A DNA stretch of 17,750 nucleotides from Microgenomates group bacterium (GCA_009776965.1 WRMU01000011.1:1-17750); one strand, 5' to 3'; positions 5,618 to 12,734 are shown, counted from the first letter of the stretch. Numbers and translations: made by a program. The notes: generated by a model from the sequence alone, not told the origin.

Positions 5618-6603
5618 TGCAAAAAAAAGTTGATTGGCAAAAAGTTTTGATCCGAGAAAAAGTGGTGGATGGGTTGCGAGGATGGTTAAAGAGAGAGGGC
5701 TTTCATGAGGTGGACACTCCCCTACTCTTGAGTATTCCCACTACTGAGCCTTATTATGATTTATTGGAGACGGAGATAAAAATATTTAATGAAGCTCCTC
5801 GCAAGGCCTATTTGGCGCCCTCGCCAGAGCTGCAAATGAAACAAATTGTGGCGGCGGGAGTGGAAAATATTTTTCAAATTAGCAAGGTGATGCGTAATAA
5901 TGAGGGGAGATCGCCATTACATAATAGCGAGTTTACCATGTTGGAGTTTTATCGCAGTAGGGCTAATTATCGGGATATTATGAACGATTTAACCTCGATG
6001 ATCGGAGAAATTGGTAGGGAATTGGGACATGAGTTGGCGGAAAAAAAGTTTACTAAAATATCGGTGGTGGAGGCTTTTGAAAAATGGGCAAAAATAGGAA
6101 AAGACGAATTATTGGACGAAAAAGAGTTATTAAAGAAAGCGAAGGTGAAGGGGTATGAGGTGGATAAAAAAACGACTTATGAGGAGATTTTTAACCAGAT
6201 TTTAAGTAATGAAATTGAGCCACATTTAGGCGAGGAAGGGGTGGTTTTTCTTTATGATTATCCCGCGCAGGAGGCAGCGCTGGCGAAATTGACGGAAAAT
6301 GATGAGCGACTCGCGGAGCGAGCGGAGTTATGGATAGAGGGAGTGGAGATAGCGAATATTTATAGCGAATTGATTGATGCCGAGGAACAAGAGGCGCGGA
6401 TTAAGGCGGAGATAGTGGAGTGTCAGCGGCGAGGGAAGAAGGAAATCACGGATTATGACAGGGAGTTTGTGGCGAGTTTGGGGGAAATTGAGGAGCCGTT
6501 GGCGGGGGTGGCGGTGGGGGTGGATAGGTTGGCGATGGTGTTTACTGGCGCTAGTAGTATTAGTGAGATTACTTGGTTCCCAACGGAGTCATTATTTAAG
6601 TAG
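5617..6603 (+). CDS. epmA: Class II LysRS-like protein, EpmA/GenX (PoxA) type
   Basis: 328 aa, the size of EpmA (about 325) and lacking the N-terminal OB-fold anticodon-binding domain of true LysRS. Motif 1 is around FHEVDTPLLL (29-38). Motif 2 is FQISKVMRNNEGRSPLHNSE with R93 (86-105), and motif 3 is GVAVGVDRLAMVF with R304 (297-309). GVEIANIYSEL matches the amino-acid-binding segment of the LysRS group. EpmA attaches beta-lysine to a conserved lysine of EF-P; no EF-P or EpmB gene is in the window, so that partner is unverified. It is coupled to typA by a one-base overlap. Alternative: a stand-alone class II ligase with another substrate. The copy-2 palindromic repeat starts 12 nt after the stop. 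Confidence 0.8.
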   Translation: MQKKVDWQKVLIREKVVDGLRGWLKREGFHEVDTPLLLSIPTTEPYYDLLETEIKIFNEAPRKAYLAPSPELQMKQIVAAGVENIFQISKVMRNNEGRSPLHNSEFTMLEFYRSRANYRDIMNDLTSMIGEIGRELGHELAEKKFTKISVVEAFEKWAKIGKDELLDEKELLKKAKVKGYEVDKKTTYEEIFNQILSNEIEPHLGEEGVVFLYDYPAQEAALAKLTENDERLAERAELWIEGVEIANIYSELIDAEEQEARIKAEIVECQRRGKKEITDYDREFVASLGEIEEPLAGVAVGVDRLAMVFTGASSISEITWFPTESLFK

Positions 6604-6614
6604 GTCATTCGCAT

Positions 6615-6779
6615 AGAGAACTCAACTTAATTTTCTTATTCCGAGTTCGCAAAACGAAATGTATTTTTCGGGTTGCTAGAAGATGACTTGCAGGGCGTTG
6701 GCCCTGACTTTCTTCTAGCCACCAGCGAAAAATACTGTCGTTTGCTCTCTAGTCGTAAGAAAATTAAATTAAGTTCTCT
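6615..6779. repeat. 165-bp palindromic repeat element, copy 2 (MITE-like)
   Basis: Same length and orientation as 1533-1697, with eight differences, all transitions. Pairing includes a perfect GTATTTTTCG/CGAAAAATAC, GCTAGAAG/CTTCTAGC and CAGGGC/GCCCTG. It fills the gap between the convergent epmA-like and dxs genes, and its right terminal repeat encodes the last residues and the TAA stop of dxs. The flanks read AT on both sides, which extends the palindrome or is a 2-bp duplication. Confidence 0.85.
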
Positions 6780-8362
6780 ATTCCATTCCCAACGTTCCTA
6801 ATCTCCCCTCCCCAATTCTGTTGCTGCGCCAGCAAACTGATTTGCTCTCCCCAACCGCCAGTAATAACACCATCCTCAAAAGTGAAAATCTGGGAAAAAT
6901 GGGGCAAGATTTTTTTAAGTAGAAAATCGCGCGGGAGAGGCTTGATTTGGTTGAGGAGAAAAACGGAGGCTTCGGGATGGGTGTTTAGTAAAGCTTGATA
7001 TTGATCAATGAGGGAGGGAGTGTCGAGCCCGCCGAGAATGAGGAAGGCTGTTTGGTCGGTGCCAGCGGTGGGGGTGAGGAAAAAACCGCGCGAGCCGGGG
7101 AAGCGAATGCTGCTGGGACAGTTGTCTTGGGAATGAAGCCAGTGGATTTGCTTAATTAAATCGGCGTCGCTAGTGGGGGCGCGGAGGGCAAAATGGGGCA
7201 GGGGTTGGAGGAAGGAAATGTCATAGATGCCAAAATGAGTGATATGGTCATGAGCACCGATGCGGTTGATAAGGAGGCGGACGGGAAGGCGTTGAATATC
7301 AATGTCATGAAGAAGTTGGTCATAGGCTCTTTGGAGAAAAGTGGAGTAGATCATGAGAAAAGGTTTGAGACCATTGGCGGCCATACCGGCAGCGGTGACA
7401 GCGGCATGTTCTTCGGCAATGCCCACATCAAAAAAACGATCGGGGAAAGTGGATTGAATAACAGACAAACCAGAGCGGCTGCCCATAGCGGGAGTGAGAA
7501 CGACGACGCTCTTATCTTTGGTCATCAGCGAGAGGAGCTCGCGAGCGACGAGGTCGTCGGTGGGAGAGGAGATTGTTGGGGAATTATGAGAGAGAAAATT
7601 GGCTTTAATACCGTGGTGGTTGACTGGATCATGTCTTGATCGTTCAAGGCCAAAACCTTTAATGGTTCGGACATGAATAAGCAATGGTCGGGCAGACGGT
7701 TTAAGGAGAGAGCGGCGGGCTTGGCGGAAGGCTTTAAGGAGGGCGGATAAATCGTGGCCGTCAATAATTTCGGGATGGACTTGAATGCCAAAACTCTCGG
7801 CGAGTTGATGGTAGCGATGGGTCTGAGAGAGACCGCCGACGGTGGGGTCGATGGAAAAACCGTTGTCGTTGAGAATAATAAGAAGGGGGTCTTGGTGAAA
7901 GCCGATGTCGTTAAGGGCCTCGAGGGAGAGGCCGCCAACAAAGCTGGCGTCGCCGATGAGGGCGGTGACTAGACCTTTTTTATTGAGGAGTCTTTTGGCG
8001 CGCGAAAGGCCAGCGACAGCCGAAAGGCTGGTGCTGGCATGGCCAGCGCCAAAAGGGTCGAAGTCAGCGCTTTCAAAACGATTAGGGAAGCCGGCGAGCC
8101 CATGGGGCTGGCGAAAGCTTTGAAAGGCATCAAAGCCGCGAGTTAGGATCTTATGAGTATAACATTGATGGCCAACATCAAAAATGAGTTGGTCTTCGGG
8201 AGCGGAAAAAACGCGATGCCAAGCGAGCGTTAATTCAACCACGCCGAGATTGCTGGAAAGATGACCGCCGGAGCGATTGACAATAGAAATAATTTGCTCG
8301 CGTATTTGAGCGGCTAACTTGGCAAGCTGAGGCAGAGGCATGGCTTTGAGACGCTGGAGCAT
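6764..8362 (-). CDS. dxs: 1-deoxy-D-xylulose-5-phosphate synthase (short form)
   Basis: Thiamine-diphosphate enzyme that condenses pyruvate and glyceraldehyde-3-phosphate at the start of the MEP isoprenoid pathway. DXS signatures: SGGHLSSNLGVVELTLAWH (31-49), FDVGHQCYTHKILT (61-74), DVGIAEEHA with the catalytic-type Glu317 (312-320) and IYSTFLQRAYDQLLHDIDIQ. The ThDP/Mg motif is GDAS (137-140) instead of GDGA, with NDN at 165-167. At 532 aa it is shorter than the usual ~620: roughly 45-50 residues are absent between NDNGFSI and IDGHD, and it stops at VGNGIENLI, where other DXS proteins continue for about 30 more. Its final codons lie in repeat copy 2, so insertion may have changed the C-terminus. 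Activity is likely but not certain. Confidence 0.85.
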   Translation of the reverse strand: MLQRLKAMPLPQLAKLAAQIREQIISIVNRSGGHLSSNLGVVELTLAWHRVFSAPEDQLIFDVGHQCYTHKILTRGFDAFQSFRQPHGLAGFPNRFESADFDPFGAGHASTSLSAVAGLSRAKRLLNKKGLVTALIGDASFVGGLSLEALNDIGFHQDPLLIILNDNGFSIDPTVGGLSQTHRYHQLAESFGIQVHPEIIDGHDLSALLKAFRQARRSLLKPSARPLLIHVRTIKGFGLERSRHDPVNHHGIKANFLSHNSPTISSPTDDLVARELLSLMTKDKSVVVLTPAMGSRSGLSVIQSTFPDRFFDVGIAEEHAAVTAAGMAANGLKPFLMIYSTFLQRAYDQLLHDIDIQRLPVRLLINRIGAHDHITHFGIYDISFLQPLPHFALRAPTSDADLIKQIHWLHSQDNCPSSIRFPGSRGFFLTPTAGTDQTAFLILGGLDTPSLIDQYQALLNTHPEASVFLLNQIKPLPRDFLLKKILPHFSQIFTFEDGVITGGWGEQISLLAQQQNWGGEIRNVGNGIENLI

Positions 8363-8378
8363 AATAAGTTAGTCGTAA

Positions 8379-8388
8379 TGTATAATAC
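8379..8388. promoter_or_regulatory. Shared symmetrical -10 region for dxs (-) and trmD (+)
   Basis: GTATAATAC (8380-8388) reads as a -10 on both strands: TATAAT (8381-8386) on + and TATTAT (8387-8382) on -. On + the box ends 7 nt before the trmD ATG, so trmD should be leaderless. On - it predicts a leader of roughly 13 nt for dxs. Confidence 0.6.
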
Positions 8389-8393
8389 GAAAT

Positions 8394-9062
8394 ATGCAAT
8401 TTAATATCTTGAGCGCGGTGCCAGAGTTTTTTGATACGGTGCTGGATAAGTCGATATTGGGGAGAGCGAGAAAAAGTGGGTTGGTAACTTTTAATATTTT
8501 GTCGCTAAGGGATTTTGCGAAAGGGAAAGAAGGAGGGAAAAAGCAGGTGGATGATAAGCCGTTTGGGGGTGGGGCGGGGATGATATTAAAAATTGAGCCG
8601 ATTGATCGGGCGCTGGAGTATTTAGAGAAAAAAGGCGAGAAAGGGAGAGTGATTTTGACGAGCGCGAAGGGGAAGATTTGGAATCAAAAGATGGCGGCGG
8701 AGTGGGCGGCAAAGAGCGAGGAGGAATATAAGTGGGTGACGATTATTTGTGGGCACTATGAGGGGGTGGATGAAAGGGTGAAGGAGCTGATTGATGAAGA
8801 AATTAGTATTGGGCAGTTTGTATTGACGGGGGGGGAAGTGGCGAGTTTGGTGATGATGGATAGTGCGACGAGGTTACTGGAGGGGGTGCTGGGGAATAAA
8901 GAAAGTTTAGCGGAGGAGTCGCATGGGAGAGAATTGGGAGAGGTGGAGTATCCGCAGTGGACGCAGCCGAGGGAATATAAGGGGATGGGGGTGCCGGAGA
9001 TTTTGTTGAGTGGGGATCATGGGAGGATTAGGGAGTGGCGTCGTGCTAGACATAAAAATTGA
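8394..9062 (+). CDS. trmD: tRNA (guanine37-N1)-methyltransferase
   Basis: 222-aa SPOUT (knotted-fold) methyltransferase that makes m1G37 in tRNAs with G36, preventing +1 frameshifts. Family signatures: FNILSAVPEFF at the N-terminus, DKPFGGGAGMILK (54-66), TIICGHYEGVDERV, EISIGQFVLTGGE and the C-terminal YPQWTQP...VPEILLSGDHGRIREWR. The length is somewhat below the usual ~240. Codons are extremely G-rich and C-poor on the coding strand. It is expressed divergently from dxs through a shared -10 and is probably leaderless. It ends in TGA just before a large palindromic element. Confidence 0.97.
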   Translation: MQFNILSAVPEFFDTVLDKSILGRARKSGLVTFNILSLRDFAKGKEGGKKQVDDKPFGGGAGMILKIEPIDRALEYLEKKGEKGRVILTSAKGKIWNQKMAAEWAAKSEEEYKWVTIICGHYEGVDERVKELIDEEISIGQFVLTGGEVASLVMMDSATRLLEGVLGNKESLAEESHGRELGEVEYPQWTQPREYKGMGVPEILLSGDHGRIREWRRARHKN

Positions 9063-9070
9063 GGTCATCC

Positions 9071-9218
9071 TATCAGCCAACAGATACTGCTTTTATCACG
9101 CTTCGGCTTGACTGCGCTTGTCGAGTGGGAGACCCCAACCCCACTCTACTAGCGCGTCATGCTCCTGCCTGGCAAACCAGGCTGAGCTCGCTAATAAAAG
9201 AATATCTGTTGTCTGATA
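9071..9218. repeat. 148-bp branched palindromic element at a convergent junction
   Basis: Outer arms TATCAGCCAACAGATA (9071-9086) and TATCTGTTGTCTGATA (9203-9218) pair with one mismatch, extended by CTTTTAT/ATAAAAG. Inside are two stems: TGACTGCGCTTGTCGAGTGGG with CCCACTCTACTAGCGCGTCA (imperfect), and GCCTGG/CCAGGC around CAAA. The fold is therefore a three-way junction. It fills the space between trmD and the acyltransferase, whose ends face each other, where it could terminate both. Its sequence differs from the 165-bp element. Confidence 0.75.
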
Positions 9219-9225
9219 AAACTTC

Positions 9226-9816
9226 CTACTGAAACAACCTAACTCTCCCCAACTTATATTTTAGCTTCGCCTGGCGCTTGCCGATGGGTTTGGCGGGGAC
9301 ACCGCCGACGATGGTCATGGCGGGGACGTCTTTGGTGACTACGGCTCCGGCGGCGACGATGGCGCCGCGCTTAATGGTGACGCCCGGGAGAATAATGGCG
9401 CGCGGGCCGATGAAAACATAATCTTCAATGATGACGGGTTCTTCGGTGGCTTGCCAATCGACACTCTCGATGTCATGTTCGGAGGTCCAGATTTGCACGT
9501 CGGAGGCGATGTCCACATGGTCGCCGATGACAATTTTGCCTTTGGATTTGGGGAGCTGGCCGCGCCCGTCGAGAGTGATCTTTTCGCCAAGAATACTATC
9601 GCTGCCGATGGCGATCCCGCGAGGGTAGAAAATGCGCGCTTGCATATGGAGACGACTCCCCTTCCCTATCTTCATACCGGCGAGACGATAGAAAAATAGG
9701 CGTAGATGATGAAAAGGAAGATTGCCTATCCCCCACCAGAGAAAACCAGTGACAAACTCGAGGCGATAAGCGGCTAAGCGGCGGGCAACCTTGGTGAGGA
9801 AATTGTCGGTTGGCAT
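9226..9816 (-). CDS. Left-handed beta-helix (hexapeptide) O-acyltransferase
   Basis: 196 aa if it starts at ATG 9816. A GTG at 9834 is in frame but lies upstream of the -10 box, so I reject it. The N-terminal helical part (FVTGFLWWGIGNLPFHHLRLFFYRLAGMKIG) leads into imperfect [LIV]-G-x4 hexapeptide repeats (IAIGSDSILG, IVIGDHVDIA, VFIGPRAIILPGVTIKRGAIVAAGAVVTKDVPAMTIVGGVPAKPIG), typical of maltose/galactoside O-acetyltransferases and capsule enzymes such as WcaF. H114-type catalytic histidine is likely in TSEHDIES. The role is probably acetylation of a surface sugar, in keeping with the nearby glycosyltransferase and polymer ligase genes. The acceptor is unknown. Confidence 0.87.
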   Translation of the reverse strand: MPTDNFLTKVARRLAAYRLEFVTGFLWWGIGNLPFHHLRLFFYRLAGMKIGKGSRLHMQARIFYPRGIAIGSDSILGEKITLDGRGQLPKSKGKIVIGDHVDIASDVQIWTSEHDIESVDWQATEEPVIIEDYVFIGPRAIILPGVTIKRGAIVAAGAVVTKDVPAMTIVGGVPAKPIGKRQAKLKYKLGRVRLFQ

Positions 9817-9835
9817 GATATAATCATTATACACT
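9816..9835. promoter_or_regulatory. Overlapping divergent -10 boxes for acyltransferase (-) and ybeY (+)
   Basis: On + , TGATATAAT (9816-9824) is an extended -10 that predicts a ybeY leader of about 5 nt. On - , TATAAT (9831-9826) ends 9 nt before ATG 9816, so that transcript has 2-3 leader bases at most. The two promoters physically overlap, so polymerases cannot occupy both at once. Confidence 0.6.
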
Positions 9836-10237
9836 ATGTTGGAAATAAACTTTAATGTGGGATCACATTATCTGGTGGATAGAAAACTGCTGCGAGGCGC
9901 GGCAGAAAAAATGTTGTTGGCTAAGGGAATTGATCATGCCCATCTGGAGGTGAGTGTGGTAGGGCGGCGGCGAATGAAATATCTAAATGAAAAAATTGTC
10001 AAGCATGAAGGAATAACGGACGTGTTGAGCTTTCCTCACAGCGAGAAAGGCGAGGTTAATGATTTTCCCATGCCGGAAGGTATTCCACCGACTTTGGGAG
10101 AAGTGGTGATTTGTTTTCCGGTGGCAGTTAAGGAAGCGCGCGACAGAGGGAAAATGGTGGACAAACAACTACAATTTTATTTGGAGCATGGAATAATGCA
10201 TTTATTGGGCTATCATCATGATGACGGGATGAAATAG
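9836..10237 (+). CDS. ybeY: Endoribonuclease YbeY
   Basis: 133-aa zinc-dependent RNase involved in 16S 3'-end maturation and ribosome quality control. Motifs: TDVLSFP (61-67), LGEVVIC (87-93) and the metal site H118-x3-H122-x5-H128 (HGIMHLLGYHH). The family usually reads GYDH here; this protein has GYHH, which puts an additional His beside the third ligand. The protein ends only five residues after the motif, a minimal form. The start has no Shine-Dalgarno, with an extended -10 just upstream. The dnaX ATG begins 2 nt after the stop. Confidence 0.94.
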   Translation: MLEINFNVGSHYLVDRKLLRGAAEKMLLAKGIDHAHLEVSVVGRRRMKYLNEKIVKHEGITDVLSFPHSEKGEVNDFPMPEGIPPTLGEVVICFPVAVKEARDRGKMVDKQLQFYLEHGIMHLLGYHHDDGMK

Positions 10238-10238
10238 G

Positions 10239-11267
10239 ATGTCATGGGCCACAAAATATCGACCAGCGAAAATAGATGATCTTTGTTTGGAGGGAGTAAA
10301 AGAAAAAGTGCGGACTTTTGTGGAGGCAAAAAAGATTCCGGCGGTATTATTATTTGCGGGACCAAAAGGGACGGGCAAAACCACCACGGCGAGATTGTTG
10401 GCGGCGATATTAAATAAGGTGGATGAAAAAGAAACACAAAAGATTGTTCAAGGACAGAGTTATATGGTGACGGAAATTGATGCGGCGAGTCATAACGGAG
10501 TGGATGATGTGCGTGCGCTGCAAGAGACAGTTTATATTCCGTCGGGGATGAGCGAGGAAAAGGTTTATATTTTTGATGAAGTGCATATGTTGTCTAATAG
10601 CGCTTGGAATGCTTTATTAAAAGTGTTGGAGGAACCGCCAGAGAAAGTAACTTTTATTTTAGCGACTACAGAAAAACATAAAATCCCAGCGACAATTTTG
10701 TCGCGGGTGGTGGCGGTGGATTTTTATCAGGCGACAACGGCGGAACTGATTGCGGCAGTAAATAGAGTGGCCAGAGAGGAGGGGCTGACATTAGAAAAAG
10801 AGGCGCTAAAGCAGATGGTGGAATTGGCAGATGGGAGCTTTCGGGATGCGATTAAGATGTTGGAGCTGGCGAGCTTAGGAGCAAAAGATGGACTGGTAAC
10901 TAAAGAGCAAATGGAAAAAATGGCGGGGAGTAATTTGGAGAAAAGAGCGAGCGAGTTGTTGGAAATAATGATGGAGAAAAAAGAGGTGACAGCAGTGCAG
11001 GATTTTTTTGCGGTACTGCGGGAATCTGGAATAAATGAAGACTGGTTTAATAAGGCGCTATGGAGATTGGTGTATGGACAGCTGGTGGCGGGGCTAAAGG
11101 GGAGTAAGAGGAAAATGCTGTTAAAACCAAAAGTGGCACACTCGCTACTACAAGAATTGAATAGCATTAGTCGGCAAGAAGCACAAGTAATACCTTTTTT
11201 GAACTTGGAGTTGAAATGTTTGGACTTGACATGGCGCATTAAGCAAAAGAGTGAGCAGAAAAAATGA
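10239..11267 (+). CDS. dnaX: DNA polymerase III gamma/tau clamp-loader ATPase (gamma-like part)
   Basis: 342-aa AAA+ clamp loader subunit. It starts MSWATKYRP, as DnaX proteins do. Walker A is GPKGTGKT (41-48), Walker B VYIFDEVHM (109-117) and sensor-1 region LATTEKHKIPATILSR (141-156). In most DnaX proteins a four-cysteine zinc knuckle follows Walker A; here residues 57-75 (ILNKVDEKETQKIVQGQS) have no cysteine. SRV replaces the SRC motif. Domain III (about 200-340) is present, but the chain stops there with KQKSEQKK. The tau-like C-terminal domain is a separate frame, overlapping by four bases (ATGA), in the -1 frame, behind a run of six A. It sits between ybeY and that ORF in a tight operon. 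Confidence 0.95.
   Translation: MSWATKYRPAKIDDLCLEGVKEKVRTFVEAKKIPAVLLFAGPKGTGKTTTARLLAAILNKVDEKETQKIVQGQSYMVTEIDAASHNGVDDVRALQETVYIPSGMSEEKVYIFDEVHMLSNSAWNALLKVLEEPPEKVTFILATTEKHKIPATILSRVVAVDFYQATTAELIAAVNRVAREEGLTLEKEALKQMVELADGSFRDAIKMLELASLGAKDGLVTKEQMEKMAGSNLEKRASELLEIMMEKKEVTAVQDFFAVLRESGINEDWFNKALWRLVYGQLVAGLKGSKRKMLLKPKVAHSLLQELNSISRQEAQVIPFLNLELKCLDLTWRIKQKSEQKK
11258..11267 (+). other. Stop/start overlap with A6 run: possible -1 frameshift site
   Basis: G followed by AAAAAA (11259-11264) and then TGA ends dnaX, and the overlapping ATGA starts the next frame. A -1 slip on the A run would bypass the TGA and join DnaX to the tau-like domain as one chain. Reinitiation at the ATG is the simpler alternative. 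No 3' stimulatory stem was identified. Confidence 0.4.
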
Positions 11268-11611
11268 CTTGGGCAGAGTTTATTAAAGCGGTGGGAAAAG
11301 AAAATGCTATGCTCAAAAGCGTATTGTATCTGGCGAGTAAAGAGAGGGAGACAGAGGAGGAATTGGTGATTAAAGTGCGGCGGAAGTTTCATGAGGGGTT
11401 ATTAAAAAAAAGCGCTAATAAGCGATTGCTGAGTAAATTGGGAGGTAAAAAAATTACGATTGTACTAGAGGAAGTAGAAGGGAAAAAGTCGGATGTGGCG
11501 CTGATAAATGTTCCTCCAGAGAATGGAGAAGCAGGGGGTTATAAAAAAGTAGAGACAAAAAAGGAAGACGGGGACGGGCAGGTGGCGGAGGTGATGGCTT
11601 GTTTGGTATAA
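11264..11611 (+). CDS. Stand-alone DnaX tau-type C-terminal domain
   Basis: 115 aa. The pattern TWAEFIKAVGKENAMLKSVLYLASKERETEEELVI... then FHEGLLKKSANKRLLSKLGGKKITIVLEE fits the polymerase-binding C-terminal domain of gamma/tau proteins: Trp-start helix, small beta unit, f-x-x-lL-x-x-x-x-x-r-x-l-x-x-x-l-G-k-x-i-x-i strand. That domain is normally fused to DnaX. Here the ATG overlaps the dnaX stop in the -1 frame, so the two are co-translated or joined by frameshifting. The last third (NGEAGGYKKVETKKEDGDGQ) looks disordered. It has no zinc motif and no Shine-Dalgarno. Identification rests on pattern and position. Confidence 0.7.
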   Translation: MTWAEFIKAVGKENAMLKSVLYLASKERETEEELVIKVRRKFHEGLLKKSANKRLLSKLGGKKITIVLEEVEGKKSDVALINVPPENGEAGGYKKVETKKEDGDGQVAEVMACLV

Positions 11612-11612
11612 T
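11604..11612 (+). promoter_or_regulatory. Extended -10 of the GT4 gene
   Basis: TGGTATAAT is an exact extended -10 and overlaps the TAA stop of the tau-like ORF (11609-11611). It ends 6 nt before the ATG at 11619, so transcription should begin at the start codon and give a leaderless message. The AAGGGC between is too close to the ATG to act as a Shine-Dalgarno. Confidence 0.65.
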
Positions 11613-11618
11613 AAGGGC

Positions 11619-12734
11619 ATGAAGGTAGCGATTGTGCATGATTATTTGCGGGAGTTTGGTGGGGCGGAGCGAGTGGTGGGGGCCTTGCATAAAATATTTC
11701 CGCAGGCGGTAATTTATACGGCGTTTGTGGACTGGGAGGCACTGGGAGAGCTGGGAAGAAAAACGTTTGAGGGGGCGGAAGTTAGAACAACTTATTTGCA
11801 AAAGTTTCCTTTTATTAAAAAACTTTTTTCGCCACTGAGGCTGATTAGCGCGAAAGCGTTTGCTAAATTGGATTTAAGCGAGTTTGACGTGGTGATTTCT
11901 TCGTCTAATGCTTATTTTGCGAAGGCAGTGAAAGTACGAGAGGGAGCAGTACATCTTTGTTACTGCCATACGCCGCCAAGAAACTTATATGGTTATGAAA
12001 CGACGGATATTATCATTAAAAATCCGCTATATCATAAACTCGGACAAATAGCGAACTTTTGGCTGCGACAGAGCGACTGGGAGATGGCGCAAGAAGTGGG
12101 GGTGTTTATGGCTAACTCGGGAACAACCCAAAAGCGAATTAAGAAATATTATCAGCGGGAAGCGCAGATTGTTTATCCGCCAGTGTCTCTGCCGGAGATA
12201 AAACTCAAACAAAAACGCGAGGATTGGTTTTTGTATGTAAATCGCTTGCATTTGGCGAAACATCCAGAACTGGCGGTGGAGGCTTGTTTGGAAAATGGGT
12301 GGCGGTTGAAAGTGGCGGGGAGCGGGCCGATGTTGAATGATTTGAAAGAGATGACGAAGAACCACAAAAATGGGGAGTTGATTGAGTTTTTGGGGGTGAC
12401 CAGTGATGAGGAGTTGGCGGATTTGTATAGCCGAGCAAAATTGTTATTGTATCCAGTGGTAAATGAAGACTTCGGAATGATACCGATTGAGGCGATGAGT
12501 CTGGGAACACCGGTGGTGGCGCATGCTTCGGGCGGGCCGCTGGAGACAATCACAGAAGGAAAAACTGGGGTGTTTTTTAAGGAGTTGACAGCAAAGGCTT
12601 TGGCGGAAGCGGTAAAAAAAGCACAAAAAAAGAAATGGTCTCAGGAGATTTTACGGGAAGAAGCGAAAAAATATTCTTTTAGTGCCTTTGAGAAGAAAAT
12701 CACGAAGTTGGTGGAAAAAAATGTCAAAAAGTAG
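11619..12734 (+). CDS. GT4-family glycosyltransferase (mannosyltransferase-like)
   Basis: 371-aa GT-B fold glycosyltransferase. N-terminal acceptor domain: MKVAIVHDYLREFGGAERVV with the Gly-Gly-Ala-Glu loop. The middle has HLCYCHTPPRNLYGYE (151-region by eye), typical of WbaZ/WbdA-type mannosyltransferases. The C-terminal donor domain has FLYVNRLHLAKHPEL, LKVAGSGP and the GT4 E-x7-E motif in NEDFGMIPIEAMSLGTPVVAHASGG. There is no membrane segment; it would act at the inner face of the membrane with a nucleotide-sugar. It overlaps the polymer ligase-like gene by 14 nt, so the two likely act on the same surface glycan. Sugar and linkage are not determinable. Confidence 0.92.
   Translation: MKVAIVHDYLREFGGAERVVGALHKIFPQAVIYTAFVDWEALGELGRKTFEGAEVRTTYLQKFPFIKKLFSPLRLISAKAFAKLDLSEFDVVISSSNAYFAKAVKVREGAVHLCYCHTPPRNLYGYETTDIIIKNPLYHKLGQIANFWLRQSDWEMAQEVGVFMANSGTTQKRIKKYYQREAQIVYPPVSLPEIKLKQKREDWFLYVNRLHLAKHPELAVEACLENGWRLKVAGSGPMLNDLKEMTKNHKNGELIEFLGVTSDEELADLYSRAKLLLYPVVNEDFGMIPIEAMSLGTPVVAHASGGPLETITEGKTGVFFKELTAKALAEAVKKAQKKKWSQEILREEAKKYSFSAFEKKITKLVEKNVKK

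Noticed and set aside
9817..9834. Longer acyltransferase start at GTG 9834
   Set aside because: That start lies upstream of the -10 box that serves the gene; ATG 9816 is the better start.
12682..12720. Longer ligase-like start at GTG 12682
   Set aside because: It would overlap the glycosyltransferase by 53 nt and add a basic N-terminus; ATG 12721 gives a normal short overlap.
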